A stretch of DNA of 31,584 nucleotides, from IMG/VR virus record IMGVR_UViG_3300033134_000381, positions 1 to 31,584 of that record; one strand, 5' to 3'. Below are positions 15,604 through 22,855 of the stretch, piece by piece. Both the position numbers and the translations under genes were made by a program. The notes under the pieces are model-generated. The model ran no database searches. It was given only the letters and a program-made list of their open reading frames with translations, and had not been told where the DNA came from. This stretch comes from a virus. Position 1 is the stretch's first letter. The number at the start of each line of letters is the position of its first letter.

Positions 15604-16221
15604 ATGACCGCGCCGCCGTCCTTTCCCACGCTCTCCGGTCTGGGCTGGAGTGTGCACAAAAAACCCGTCTTCTCGACCATTGTCGCAGGACACGTCTCCG
15701 GTCGCGAGGTTCGCCACGCGCTCTATCAGAACCCGATCTGGCAGTTCGAATTGGCCTTCGACGGCCTCGACTCGACGGCCGACACCTATCCGGGCCTGGG
15801 TCCAAATTCACTCCAGGCGCTGACGGGCTTCTTTCTTGACTGCCAGGGGCAATTTGGCACGTTCCTCTATGTCGATCCGACCGATTCCTCCGCGACCGGC
15901 GCCACCTTTGCAACCGGCGACGGGACGACTGAGAGTTTCACTTTCTCCCGTTACATGGGCGCATTTCTCGAGCCGGTGGGCTGGGTGACGAGTGTTTCGA
16001 ATGTCTACTTGAACGGCGTCAACCAGGCGTCGGGATGGTCGCTCTCTACTCCAAACAGCCTCGTGTTTACCTCTCCTCCAGGGTCCGGAGTCTCGATTGC
16101 GGCGACATTCGCCTATGCCTTCCAATGCCGGTTTGATTCCGACGACATGGATTTCGAGCAGTTCATGTCGGCTCTTTGGAAGGTGGACAGCCTCAAGTTT
16201 AAATCGGTGAGGACATCGTGA
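15604..16221 (+). CDS. DUF2460 tail tip protein
   Basis: This 205-residue protein belongs to the DUF2460 family, equivalent to GTA gp12, a distal tail component. Recognisable blocks are FPTLSGLGWSVHKKPVFST and IVAGHVSGREVRHALY near the start, GFFLDCQGQFGTFLYVDP, then ATGDGTTESFTF, VYLNGVNQASGWSL and YAFQCRFDSDDMDFEQFMSA. Each block has a counterpart in the C-terminal 200 residues of the preceding gene product, so the two are tandem paralogues. The gene starts two bases after the previous stop, and its stop overlaps the next start. Confidence 0.85.
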   Translation: MTAPPSFPTLSGLGWSVHKKPVFSTIVAGHVSGREVRHALYQNPIWQFELAFDGLDSTADTYPGLGPNSLQALTGFFLDCQGQFGTFLYVDPTDSSATGATFATGDGTTESFTFSRYMGAFLEPVGWVTSVSNVYLNGVNQASGWSLSTPNSLVFTSPPGSGVSIAATFAYAFQCRFDSDDMDFEQFMSALWKVDSLKFKSVRTS

Positions 16222-16412
16222 TGGGCGCACTCGTTGGAATGTGGATTTCGGCGTCGCTCGTTCCGCTCGCAATGCTGCGGTCGTTCCTGGGTGGCGTGCG
16301 CCACGAGCTGCGCGAGTACGCACGGGACGAACGCCGCTTTACGTGGTGCGACACTGAAGAGGAGATCGAACGGTTTCAGACGCGCCTGGCGGAGCTTCGC
16401 CGCCGATGCTGA
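16221..16412 (+). CDS. Small membrane protein in the tail-tip operon
   Basis: The 63-residue protein has an N-terminal hydrophobic segment (MGALVGMWISASLVPLAML) and a charged helical C-terminal half ending in an EEEIERFQTRLAELRR coiled-coil-like stretch. The ATG at 16221 has GTGAGGA at 16207-16213; a GTG one codon earlier is less well spaced. It overlaps the DUF2460 stop and itself overlaps the next frame by 7 bases. The family is not recognised. Membrane anchoring is a prediction from hydrophobicity only. Confidence 0.6.
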   Translation: MGALVGMWISASLVPLAMLRSFLGGVRHELREYARDERRFTWCDTEEEIERFQTRLAELRRRC

Positions 16413-16537
16413 TTGCTGGCGCTGTCCGGAACTTGTTCTCGCGTCTCGCAACTGGCTTTGCGGCTGCGCGTTCGTTCCCTCGCCAAGACGCGCCGCGGCC
16501 CTGTCACCCATTTTGGGATAGCGGCTCGCGCCCATGA
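16406..16537 (+). CDS. Tiny coupled reading frame between DUF2460 and DUF2163
   Basis: The 43-codon frame starts with an ATG at 16406, inside the end of the previous gene (overlap 7 bases), and its stop overlaps the DUF2163 start in an ATGA arrangement. Its product is a short Ala/Arg-rich helix (AVRNLFSRLATGFAAARS) followed by a Pro-rich end. The tight overlaps on both sides favour real translation, at least as a coupling device that carries ribosomes to the next gene. No function can be given. Confidence 0.45.
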   Translation: MLIAGAVRNLFSRLATGFAAARSFPRQDAPRPCHPFWDSGSRP

Positions 16538-17403
16538 AGGCGACCACGACCGCCGTTCAAAGCCTTCTCGCCGCGTCAATGGCGGCGCCGGATGCGCCGA
16601 TCGCCTTCGCCGAGTGCTTTACCTTCCTCACGACGACGGGCGTCCAATACACTTGGACGAACGTCGACTATGACGTCGTCTACAACGGCTTCACATTCTC
16701 AGCGTCCGGTCCGCTGGTCTCGGGCCTGAAATACAAGGGGTCAGTCGGTCTTGAAGTTGACAAGCAGCAGATAACGATTGCGGCGCGGCCGACCGACTCG
16801 ATCAACACCGCTCCTTTCCTAGTTGCGCTCCGCGACGGCGCGTTCGACGGCGCGCCCGTCTACCGCGACCGGGTTTTCCTTTCCGCGCCCAACGGAAGCG
16901 TTGTCGGCGGGGTTCGAATGTTCCAGGGACGGGTCTCTACTGTCGACAGCGTGGGCCGCACTCAGGCAACTTTGACCGTCGCCAGCGATCTCGTGATCCT
17001 CGATTACGACATGCCGAGGAACCTGTTTTCGCCGACCTGCCTGCACACGCTCTATGACGCGGGCTGCGGCGTCATCCGCGGCACGTATAGCGTCAACGGG
17101 ACGGCCGAGGCCGGATCGACCTCGAACCTGATCCTGACGTCCGTCGCCCAGGTTGGCCACGCCCAGGGCTCGCTCGTTTGGACGTCGGGCGCCAACGCCA
17201 ACGTGCGCTCGACGGTCAAAAGCGTCACCGCCGGCTCGGCGCTCAACCTCATGTACCCGTTGCCGTTCGCGCCGGCTACTGGCGACGCGTTCACCGTTGC
17301 GTTTGGCTGCGACCACACGCAGGCGACCTGTCAGAGCAAGTTCAACAACCTCGCGAATTTCCGCGGCTTTCCATATGTGCCGCCGCCACAGCTTGCCTAT
17401 TGA
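16534..17403 (+). CDS. DUF2163/BR0599-family tail tip protein
   Basis: This 289-residue protein is equivalent to GTA gp13, part of the distal tail. The N-terminal ~170 residues fit DUF2163, with FTFLTTTGVQYTWTN and the SVGLEVDKQQITIA block followed by DGAFDGAPVYRDRVF. The C-terminal third has the Phage_BR0599-type signature GCDHTQATCQSKFNNLANFR followed by GFP, with paired cysteines, close to the end. The middle has two further cysteines (CLHTLYDAGCGVIRG). Length is normal for the family. The ATG overlaps the upstream stop by 4 bases. In GTAs this gene comes directly before the NlpC/P60 peptidase; here one 54-residue gene lies between them. Confidence 0.9.
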   Translation: MKATTTAVQSLLAASMAAPDAPIAFAECFTFLTTTGVQYTWTNVDYDVVYNGFTFSASGPLVSGLKYKGSVGLEVDKQQITIAARPTDSINTAPFLVALRDGAFDGAPVYRDRVFLSAPNGSVVGGVRMFQGRVSTVDSVGRTQATLTVASDLVILDYDMPRNLFSPTCLHTLYDAGCGVIRGTYSVNGTAEAGSTSNLILTSVAQVGHAQGSLVWTSGANANVRSTVKSVTAGSALNLMYPLPFAPATGDAFTVAFGCDHTQATCQSKFNNLANFRGFPYVPPPQLAY

Positions 17404-17414
17404 GGAATTAATTC

Positions 17415-17579
17415 ATGACGCCCGAACAGGCCGAGAAGATCATCAGGCTCCTTGAAGCGATCGACGCGAAGCTTGGGGCGCCTTCGAATCTGGCCTTTCG
17501 TCCGAATCCGACCTTCGATAACGCAGCGCCCACGCCGGCACCGGGCTATACGTTCACGATGGTCGTCGGCGCTCCTTGA
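17415..17579 (+). CDS. Small protein between DUF2163 and NlpC/P60
   Basis: The 54-residue frame starts at an ATG with GAGGAAT at 17403-17409, a good ribosome binding site. The N-terminal 22 residues form an amphipathic helix (PEQAEKIIRLLEAIDAKLG); the rest is Pro/Asn-rich and ends in a short strand (YTFTMVVGAP). The stop overlaps the TTG start of the peptidase gene, so translation of that gene probably depends on it. The family is not recognised. Confidence 0.6.
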   Translation: MTPEQAEKIIRLLEAIDAKLGAPSNLAFRPNPTFDNAAPTPAPGYTFTMVVGAP

Positions 17580-18028
17580 TCAGCGAGACTGAGGCGCGGC
17601 GCGCGGTCGTCGCCTCCGCGCGGTCGTGGCTCGGGACGCCCTACCATCATGCGGCGGATGTGAAGGGCCGAAATGGCGGCGTCGACTGCGCCATGCTGCT
17701 GGTGCGTGTCTATTGCGACCTTGGCCTAGTCACGCCTTTCGATCCGCGCCCCTACACCCGGGACTGGTTTTTGCATCGCAACGAGGAACGCTATCTCGGC
17801 TTCCTTCTCGCGCGATCGCACGAGGTTCGCTCTCCGAGGGAGGGGGACATCGTTCTTTTCCGGATCGGGCGCTGCTACGGTCACGGCGGGGTTGTCTCGC
17901 GTGCAGAACCGCTGGCGGTTGTGCACGCCTTCGCCAACGCACGCTGCGTCGTCGAGGACGTGATCGAGCGCAACGCGGAGTTGAGCGCTCGGCTCAAGAC
18001 GGCGAAATTCGCAAGCTATTGGGAATAA
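17576..18028 (+). CDS. NlpC/P60-family tail peptidase
   Basis: The 150-residue protein is equivalent to the GTA gp14 / phage cell-wall peptidase, which opens peptidoglycan during DNA entry. C38 in NGGVDCAMLL is the candidate nucleophile, H103 in YGHGG the base, and H117 (VVHAFA) a possible third residue. WLGTPYHHAADVKG before the cysteine and REGDIVLFRIG before the histidine are standard NlpC/P60 blocks. The frame begins at a TTG that overlaps the upstream stop (TTGA), which implies coupled translation; no in-frame ATG gives a complete domain. Genes for the tip proteins lie on both sides, as in GTAs. Confidence 0.9.
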   Translation: MISETEARRAVVASARSWLGTPYHHAADVKGRNGGVDCAMLLVRVYCDLGLVTPFDPRPYTRDWFLHRNEERYLGFLLARSHEVRSPREGDIVLFRIGRCYGHGGVVSRAEPLAVVHAFANARCVVEDVIERNAELSARLKTAKFASYWE

Positions 18029-18031
18029 GCC

Positions 18032-18142
18032 ATGTTTTCGAGCAGCGACTCTGACAGCACACGCCAGTCGATTGTCACTGTCGACGTCGTCGTTGTGGTT
18101 GCGCTCGTTGTCCTCGGCGTCCTTATGGGGCGTGCTGTCTAG
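18032..18142 (+). CDS. 36-residue single-span membrane protein
   Basis: The frame starts at an ATG 3 bases after the peptidase stop and ends 2 bases before the hub gene. The product has a polar Ser/Asp-rich N-terminus (about 14 residues), one strongly hydrophobic segment (VDVVVVVALVVLGVLMG) and a short basic tail, so it is a likely membrane micro-protein with the N-terminus outside or inside undetermined. The tight spacing on both sides supports translation. A role in lysis or in DNA passage through the membrane is conceivable, but nothing shows it. Confidence 0.5.
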   Translation: MFSSSDSDSTRQSIVTVDVVVVVALVVLGVLMGRAV

Positions 18143-18144
18143 TT

Positions 18145-20676
18145 ATGGGCTTCCTTCGCCGCAACGACAACGCCAAGCCGGATTACACGGCGCTCCAGCT
18201 CCAGACTTCGAGCTCGATCCTGCCTATTCCGATCGTCTGGGGTCAGACCAAGATTTCGCCGAACGTCCTATGGTACGCAAATTTCCAGGCAGTCGCGAGC
18301 AGTGGCGGCAAGGGCATTGGCGGCAAGGGGGGCCTCTTCGGCGGCAGCAGCGCAGCGGCGGGAGCTGATTACACCTATACTGCAGACCTGATCATGGGCC
18401 TTTGCGAAGGGCCGATCAACGGCGTCGGTCTGATCTGGAAAGATCTTTCGATCTATGCCCTTGCGGAGCTCGGACTGGGCCTCGAGAACGGTACGACGCC
18501 TCAAGCCGTCTGGTCCTATCTCGCAACCAATTACCCCTCCAACGCGCTTGCCTATCAGGGGACCGCCTATGCCTGGGGAGCCGGCTACAACCTCGGCGAC
18601 TCGGCGTCGATCGGCAACCACAACTTTGAGATTTTGGGCGTCCTTTCCGGTTCTGGTGTCAACGGGATCGACGCCAACCCCGCGCTGGTGATCCAGGACT
18701 TCCTGACCAACGCGCAATATGGTTGCGGCTTCGGCCCCGGCAGCATCGACTCGGGCTCGCTGCTTACCAATGCCGATTCGTTCCAGGCATACTGCTGGGC
18801 GATGGGCTATGCGTTTTCGCCCGCCTTGGTCAGCCAGGAACAGGCCTCGAGTATCCTTACCCGCTGGCTGCAGTTGTTCTCAACGGCGGCGGTATGGAGC
18901 GGCGGCCTGCTCAAGTTCATTCCCTACGGCGACACCGCGATCTCGCAGGGGACGGCGACAACCTATCAGACGCAGCTCTCGATCCCCTCGCCAATCCCGG
19001 CATCTTCGGGCGTCACACTGCCGGCTTATGTCACAGTCAGTGCCGCGTCGGCGTTCGTTTCCGACGGCGGTGTGGTCTACGCCTCTTCCAACATCGCTTT
19101 CACCTTCATCGGGGCGGCGATTCCAAGCGTCGCCGGCGAATATGGGATGGTGACGCCGGGCACATACATTTTCGGGCCGGCCGACCAGGGAAAGCCTGTC
19201 GTCATCACCTATACTGCCCAAGCGGCCGGGAGCTATACCCCGAACCTGACGCCGGTCTACGATCTGACCGACACCGATTTCATCGACGAGAGGGGCAACA
19301 AAGACCCGCTCACAGTCGAGCGGGCCGACATATTCTCACTGCCGACGATTCAGCGCATCGAGGTCTCATCTCGGGACAACCAATACAGCGCGACCCCGGT
19401 TGAGGCCCGCGACCAGTCGCAGATTGAGATTTTCGGCCCGCGCGTCGGCTCGACAATCCAGGCGCTCGAAATCTGCGACGAGTTCGTCATGGGGCCGCTG
19501 ATCGCGCAGACGATCTTGCAGCGCGAGCTTTATGTTCGAACCAAGTTCACTTTCAAGCTCTCTTGGGAGTATTGCCTGCTCGATCCCATGGATATCGTCA
19601 CCATCACAGATTCCAATCTGGGGCTGACTGACTATCCCGTTCGCGTCATCCAGATCGAGGAGGACGACAAGGGGCTGCTCGCTTTTACCTGCGAAGAGCT
19701 CGTGGCGGGCGTCTCCAATCCCGCTTTCTACGCGAGCGCCAGCGCGGGCGGCTTTCAGCCAAACCAGGGCGTGCCGGCGGTGCCGGTCAACACGCCGCTC
19801 ATTGTCCAGCCGCCGACGTCCCTGACCGGAGGGCTCAACCAGATCTGGGTCGGCGCGTCGGGGATCAACAGCGGCAGCGGCATGCAATGGGGCGGCGCCA
19901 CCGTCTATGTCTCGATCGACAACGTTACCTATTCGCAGGTTGCGGTTCTGACCGCGCCAACGCGTCAGGGCTTCCTCACCGCGGCTCTTCCCGCCGCGGC
20001 AGGATGGGATTCGATCGACACCCTCGCGGTCAATCTGGCCGAGAGCGGCGGCGTCTTGACGGGCACAAGCCAAGCTGCGGCGCAACAGGGAGCTACGCTC
20101 TCGATCGTCGATAGCGAATTTCTCGCTTATGAGACGGCGACACTCGTCTCAGGCAACGCCTACAACCTCACCGGCCTCGCGCGCGGGCAGGGTGGGTCGA
20201 CACCGACAGCACATCCGACAAATGCGCCATTCGCGCGCATCGACGGGGCGGTCATCCGATACACGCTGCCGGCCAATTTCGCCGGCCAAACGCTTTATCT
20301 CAAGTTCCAGAGCTTCAACGTCTTCGGCGGCGGCTTCGAAGACCTTTCGACCTGCACCGCCTACACCTTCACCCCTTCGGTCGCCACTGCGGACCCGATC
20401 TTCGCCCAGTTGCAGACCGGATTCGCGCTCGATCTCGGTCAGGTCACGGACGCGCCGACCGTATCTGATGACTGGGGCCCGGTGACGGCTGCGGCGATCT
20501 CGTCGCTCGATCTCGGCTCGGTGGCGGTCACAGTCTCCGATCCGATTGCTGTCCAGCTCTTGAGTGGAACCCCGCTCGATCTCGGTATGACGACGAGCGC
20601 GGTGACGGTTTCAGATGATTTCGGCTCGACCAACGATGCTGTGGTCGACGTGATTGACTTAGGGACAGCGCCATGA
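18145..20676 (+). CDS. Tail hub/host-specificity protein (GTA gp15-like, without its TIM barrel)
   Basis: The 843-residue protein occupies the hub position after NlpC/P60. The N-terminal part (ALQLQTSSSILPIPIVWGQT, YTADLIMGLCEGPI) is the typical start of phage tip proteins. Residues about 440-560 fit the Phage-tail_3 domain (QRELYVRTKFTFKLSWEY, LLDPMDIVTITD). In GTAs the homologous protein carries the GTA_TIM barrel; here that barrel is in the gene at 13065. Residues about 300-360 contain the module shared with the connector and tail tube. Residues 660-740 (LAYETATLVSGNAYNLTGLA, RGQGGS) are the usual receptor-side region. The last 85 residues hold LDLG/TVSDD repeats. Confidence 0.85.
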   Translation: MGFLRRNDNAKPDYTALQLQTSSSILPIPIVWGQTKISPNVLWYANFQAVASSGGKGIGGKGGLFGGSSAAAGADYTYTADLIMGLCEGPINGVGLIWKDLSIYALAELGLGLENGTTPQAVWSYLATNYPSNALAYQGTAYAWGAGYNLGDSASIGNHNFEILGVLSGSGVNGIDANPALVIQDFLTNAQYGCGFGPGSIDSGSLLTNADSFQAYCWAMGYAFSPALVSQEQASSILTRWLQLFSTAAVWSGGLLKFIPYGDTAISQGTATTYQTQLSIPSPIPASSGVTLPAYVTVSAASAFVSDGGVVYASSNIAFTFIGAAIPSVAGEYGMVTPGTYIFGPADQGKPVVITYTAQAAGSYTPNLTPVYDLTDTDFIDERGNKDPLTVERADIFSLPTIQRIEVSSRDNQYSATPVEARDQSQIEIFGPRVGSTIQALEICDEFVMGPLIAQTILQRELYVRTKFTFKLSWEYCLLDPMDIVTITDSNLGLTDYPVRVIQIEEDDKGLLAFTCEELVAGVSNPAFYASASAGGFQPNQGVPAVPVNTPLIVQPPTSLTGGLNQIWVGASGINSGSGMQWGGATVYVSIDNVTYSQVAVLTAPTRQGFLTAALPAAAGWDSIDTLAVNLAESGGVLTGTSQAAAQQGATLSIVDSEFLAYETATLVSGNAYNLTGLARGQGGSTPTAHPTNAPFARIDGAVIRYTLPANFAGQTLYLKFQSFNVFGGGFEDLSTCTAYTFTPSVATADPIFAQLQTGFALDLGQVTDAPTVSDDWGPVTAAAISSLDLGSVAVTVSDPIAVQLLSGTPLDLGMTTSAVTVSDDFGSTNDAVVDVIDLGTAP

Positions 20677-20689
20677 AGGATCAAACCAT

Positions 20690-21544
20690 TTGAGCGAGCA
20701 ACTCCAACTTCGCCGCGGCACGTCAGCGCAGGTCGCCGCCTTCACTGGGGCGCAGGGCGAGACAGTGATGGATACGACCAACAATCGACTGGTCGTCAAC
20801 GATGGCGCGACCGCCGGCGGCTGGCCGGTCGCCAAACTCGCCGAGGTCGTCACCAACGGGCGCACGGCGGTATCGGACGCGGCCTATACGGCGCTCGAGA
20901 CTGATCGCATGATCGCCTACACGGCGCTGACCGCCGCCCGCGTTGTCAGCCTCCCCGCTGCCTCCGCCTATCCGACCGGCACTCGGCTGATTGTGGTCGA
21001 TGAGACGGGCAATTGCTCGGTGACCAACACTCTCACCATCGCGCCAAACGCCACGGACGCGATCGACGGCGCAGCATCCGCAGTCCTTAATGTCGCTTAT
21101 GGTTATATCGGCATCGAGAGCAACGGGGCCGGCGCCTGGACGGTCACCGATCAGGGCTTCATGCCGGCGCTCGCGTTCGTCGCCGCCGCGGCGCATGGCG
21201 CCAGTGTCCAGATCGGTATCCTCGAGACGCTCGTTACACTTTCGGGCGCGTCGACCAGCGGTAGCGTGCAAATCCCCGCCAACTGCATCGTGCTCGCTGT
21301 CGGCGCGCGGGTTGTGACCGCCATCTCCGGCGCGACATCCTATGAAGTCGGGGTGTCTGGGAATCTCTCGCAATTTGGCTCGGGCCTCGCGATTGCGACC
21401 GGTTCGACTAATTACGGCCTTATCGGCCCGACCGCTTTCTATTCACCGACGACGCTGACAATCACCGCAACTGGCGGCAGCTTCAGCGGTGGCCAGGTCA
21501 GACTGTCGATCGCATACATGCTGGCCAATCCGTCGGCGGCCTAA
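20690..21544 (+). CDS. Tail fibre/adhesin with Mtd_N-like N-terminus
   Basis: Residues 1-48 (LQLRRGTSAQVAAFTGAQGE, MDTTNNRLVVNDGATAGGWP) match the small N-terminal domain that attaches many phage tropism determinants and fibres to the tail. The rest of the 284 residues is beta-rich, Ala/Gly/Ser/Thr-rich and ends in VRLSIAYMLANP, compatible with a receptor-binding or trimer-forming region. It starts at a TTG at 20690 with GAAGGAT a few bases upstream; an ATG at 20673 in another frame makes only six codons. No reverse transcriptase or variable repeat is seen nearby, so tropism switching is not suggested. Confidence 0.7.
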   Translation: MSEQLQLRRGTSAQVAAFTGAQGETVMDTTNNRLVVNDGATAGGWPVAKLAEVVTNGRTAVSDAAYTALETDRMIAYTALTAARVVSLPAASAYPTGTRLIVVDETGNCSVTNTLTIAPNATDAIDGAASAVLNVAYGYIGIESNGAGAWTVTDQGFMPALAFVAAAAHGASVQIGILETLVTLSGASTSGSVQIPANCIVLAVGARVVTAISGATSYEVGVSGNLSQFGSGLAIATGSTNYGLIGPTAFYSPTTLTITATGGSFSGGQVRLSIAYMLANPSAA

Positions 21545-21575
21545 AGCTGATCCTCCCTCAATCGAGGCTTCTTTC

Positions 21576-22829
21576 ATGAATCGTATAATTCTCGCCGCGC
21601 TGCTGGCGGCTGGCGTCGCCGTGCCCGCGCACGCGCAAACCTATCAGGATTCCGGCGGCACGGTTGTTCCGGGAGTCGTGCCGATCCAGCCAGGCGTCGG
21701 GCCGCTGTTTACTTCGGCCAATCCCGGCAAGATATCCGGCTCGTTTTCGGCCTCCCTGACCGGCTTTCAGCCGACACCATCCTATGCGTCGCTTTCAGTT
21801 GGCGCGACGTCCAACCGTGTTGCGTTGCCGAGCGGAACCGTCGTCGTCGTCTACAATACTGGCGCGAACGCAGCTTATGTGACCATTGGCGGCCCCAGCG
21901 TCACGGCGACCACATCCGACGATTTCGTGCCTGCTGGCGGCTGGATGGCCTTCTCAGTTGGCTCCAGCACGTACTTGGCTGGAATCGAGACCGCTGGCGC
22001 GAGCACACTGAACCTTTCAGGCGGCTCAGGCCTGCCCACCGGAGCCTGCTGCTCCACCAGCGGCGGCAGTGGGTCGAATGCCTCGGTCGGCGCGACCGGA
22101 GCTGCAGTTCCCTCATCCGCGACGCTCGGCGGCATGAGTGTCGGCGGCACGATGACGGCGCTGCTTGGAACGTCAAATGGCCTCAAGGTCGACGGCTCCG
22201 CGGTCACGCAGGCCGTCTCCGCCGCGAGCCTGCCGCTGCCATCGGGCGCGGCGACGGCTGCCAATCAAACCTCCTGGCAGGGAGCAACCGGGAGCTCGGT
22301 CCCGACTAATGCGGCGCTCGTCGGCGGCAACCTCGGTGGCGTTCTGACGGCGCTGCCGATGACCTCGAATGGCCTCAAGGTCGACGCTTCGGCTGTCACG
22401 CTCAATGTCGCCCATCCGACCGTCGGCTCCAGTGGATCGTCGGTCCCAAGCAGCGCAAGCTACGTTGGCGCGAACAGCGGGGGCAACCTCGTCGGGATCA
22501 TTCAGGCGAACGCCTCGGTTCCGATCAACATCTCGACGGCCACAACGACCCAGCTCGTACCGGCATCCGGATCGACCAAAATCTACGTAACTTCCTATGG
22601 TCTGCTTGCGGCGGGAACCGGCAACCTCACGTTTGAATATGGAACGGGATCAAACTGCGGGACGGGGACGACGGCGCTGACCGGCGCCTTCAATCTGACA
22701 GCGCAGGCGGGCGTTACGCAGGGCAGCGGCCTCGGCCCGATCCTCGTCGTGCCGGCCGGCGACGCGCTTTGCGTCCTGACCACCGCCGCGGTGCAGATGA
22801 GCGGCAGCGTCGCCTTTACCCAGTTCTGA
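21576..22829 (+). CDS. Repeat-containing adhesin with a signal peptide
   Basis: The 417-residue protein begins with a clear Sec signal peptide (MNRIILAALLAAGVAVPAHA, likely cut before Q21). The mature part is beta-rich. Two tandem units of about 60 residues between 170 and 290 each contain a VP..A...GG...TAL...SNGLKVD.SAVT pattern, followed by a diverged third. The C-terminal ~105 residues form a compact domain with NLTFEYGTGSNCGTGTTALT and a final CVLTTAAVQMSGSVAFTQF, with two cysteines. I take the ATG at 21576 because it gives the signal peptide; the frame is open further upstream. Its position suggests a fibre, but the signal peptide would send it to the periplasm or surface. Confidence 0.7.
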   Translation: MNRIILAALLAAGVAVPAHAQTYQDSGGTVVPGVVPIQPGVGPLFTSANPGKISGSFSASLTGFQPTPSYASLSVGATSNRVALPSGTVVVVYNTGANAAYVTIGGPSVTATTSDDFVPAGGWMAFSVGSSTYLAGIETAGASTLNLSGGSGLPTGACCSTSGGSGSNASVGATGAAVPSSATLGGMSVGGTMTALLGTSNGLKVDGSAVTQAVSAASLPLPSGAATAANQTSWQGATGSSVPTNAALVGGNLGGVLTALPMTSNGLKVDASAVTLNVAHPTVGSSGSSVPSSASYVGANSGGNLVGIIQANASVPINISTATTTQLVPASGSTKIYVTSYGLLAAGTGNLTFEYGTGSNCGTGTTALTGAFNLTAQAGVTQGSGLGPILVVPAGDALCVLTTAAVQMSGSVAFTQF

Positions 22830-22855
22830 ACGCAATGGACGGCTGGCAGAACCTC

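Noticed and set aside
20690-21544. Diversity-generating retroelement around the Mtd_N-like fibre
   Set aside because: No reverse transcriptase and no template/variable repeat pair was seen in the window; the Mtd_N-like domain alone is common in ordinary fibres.
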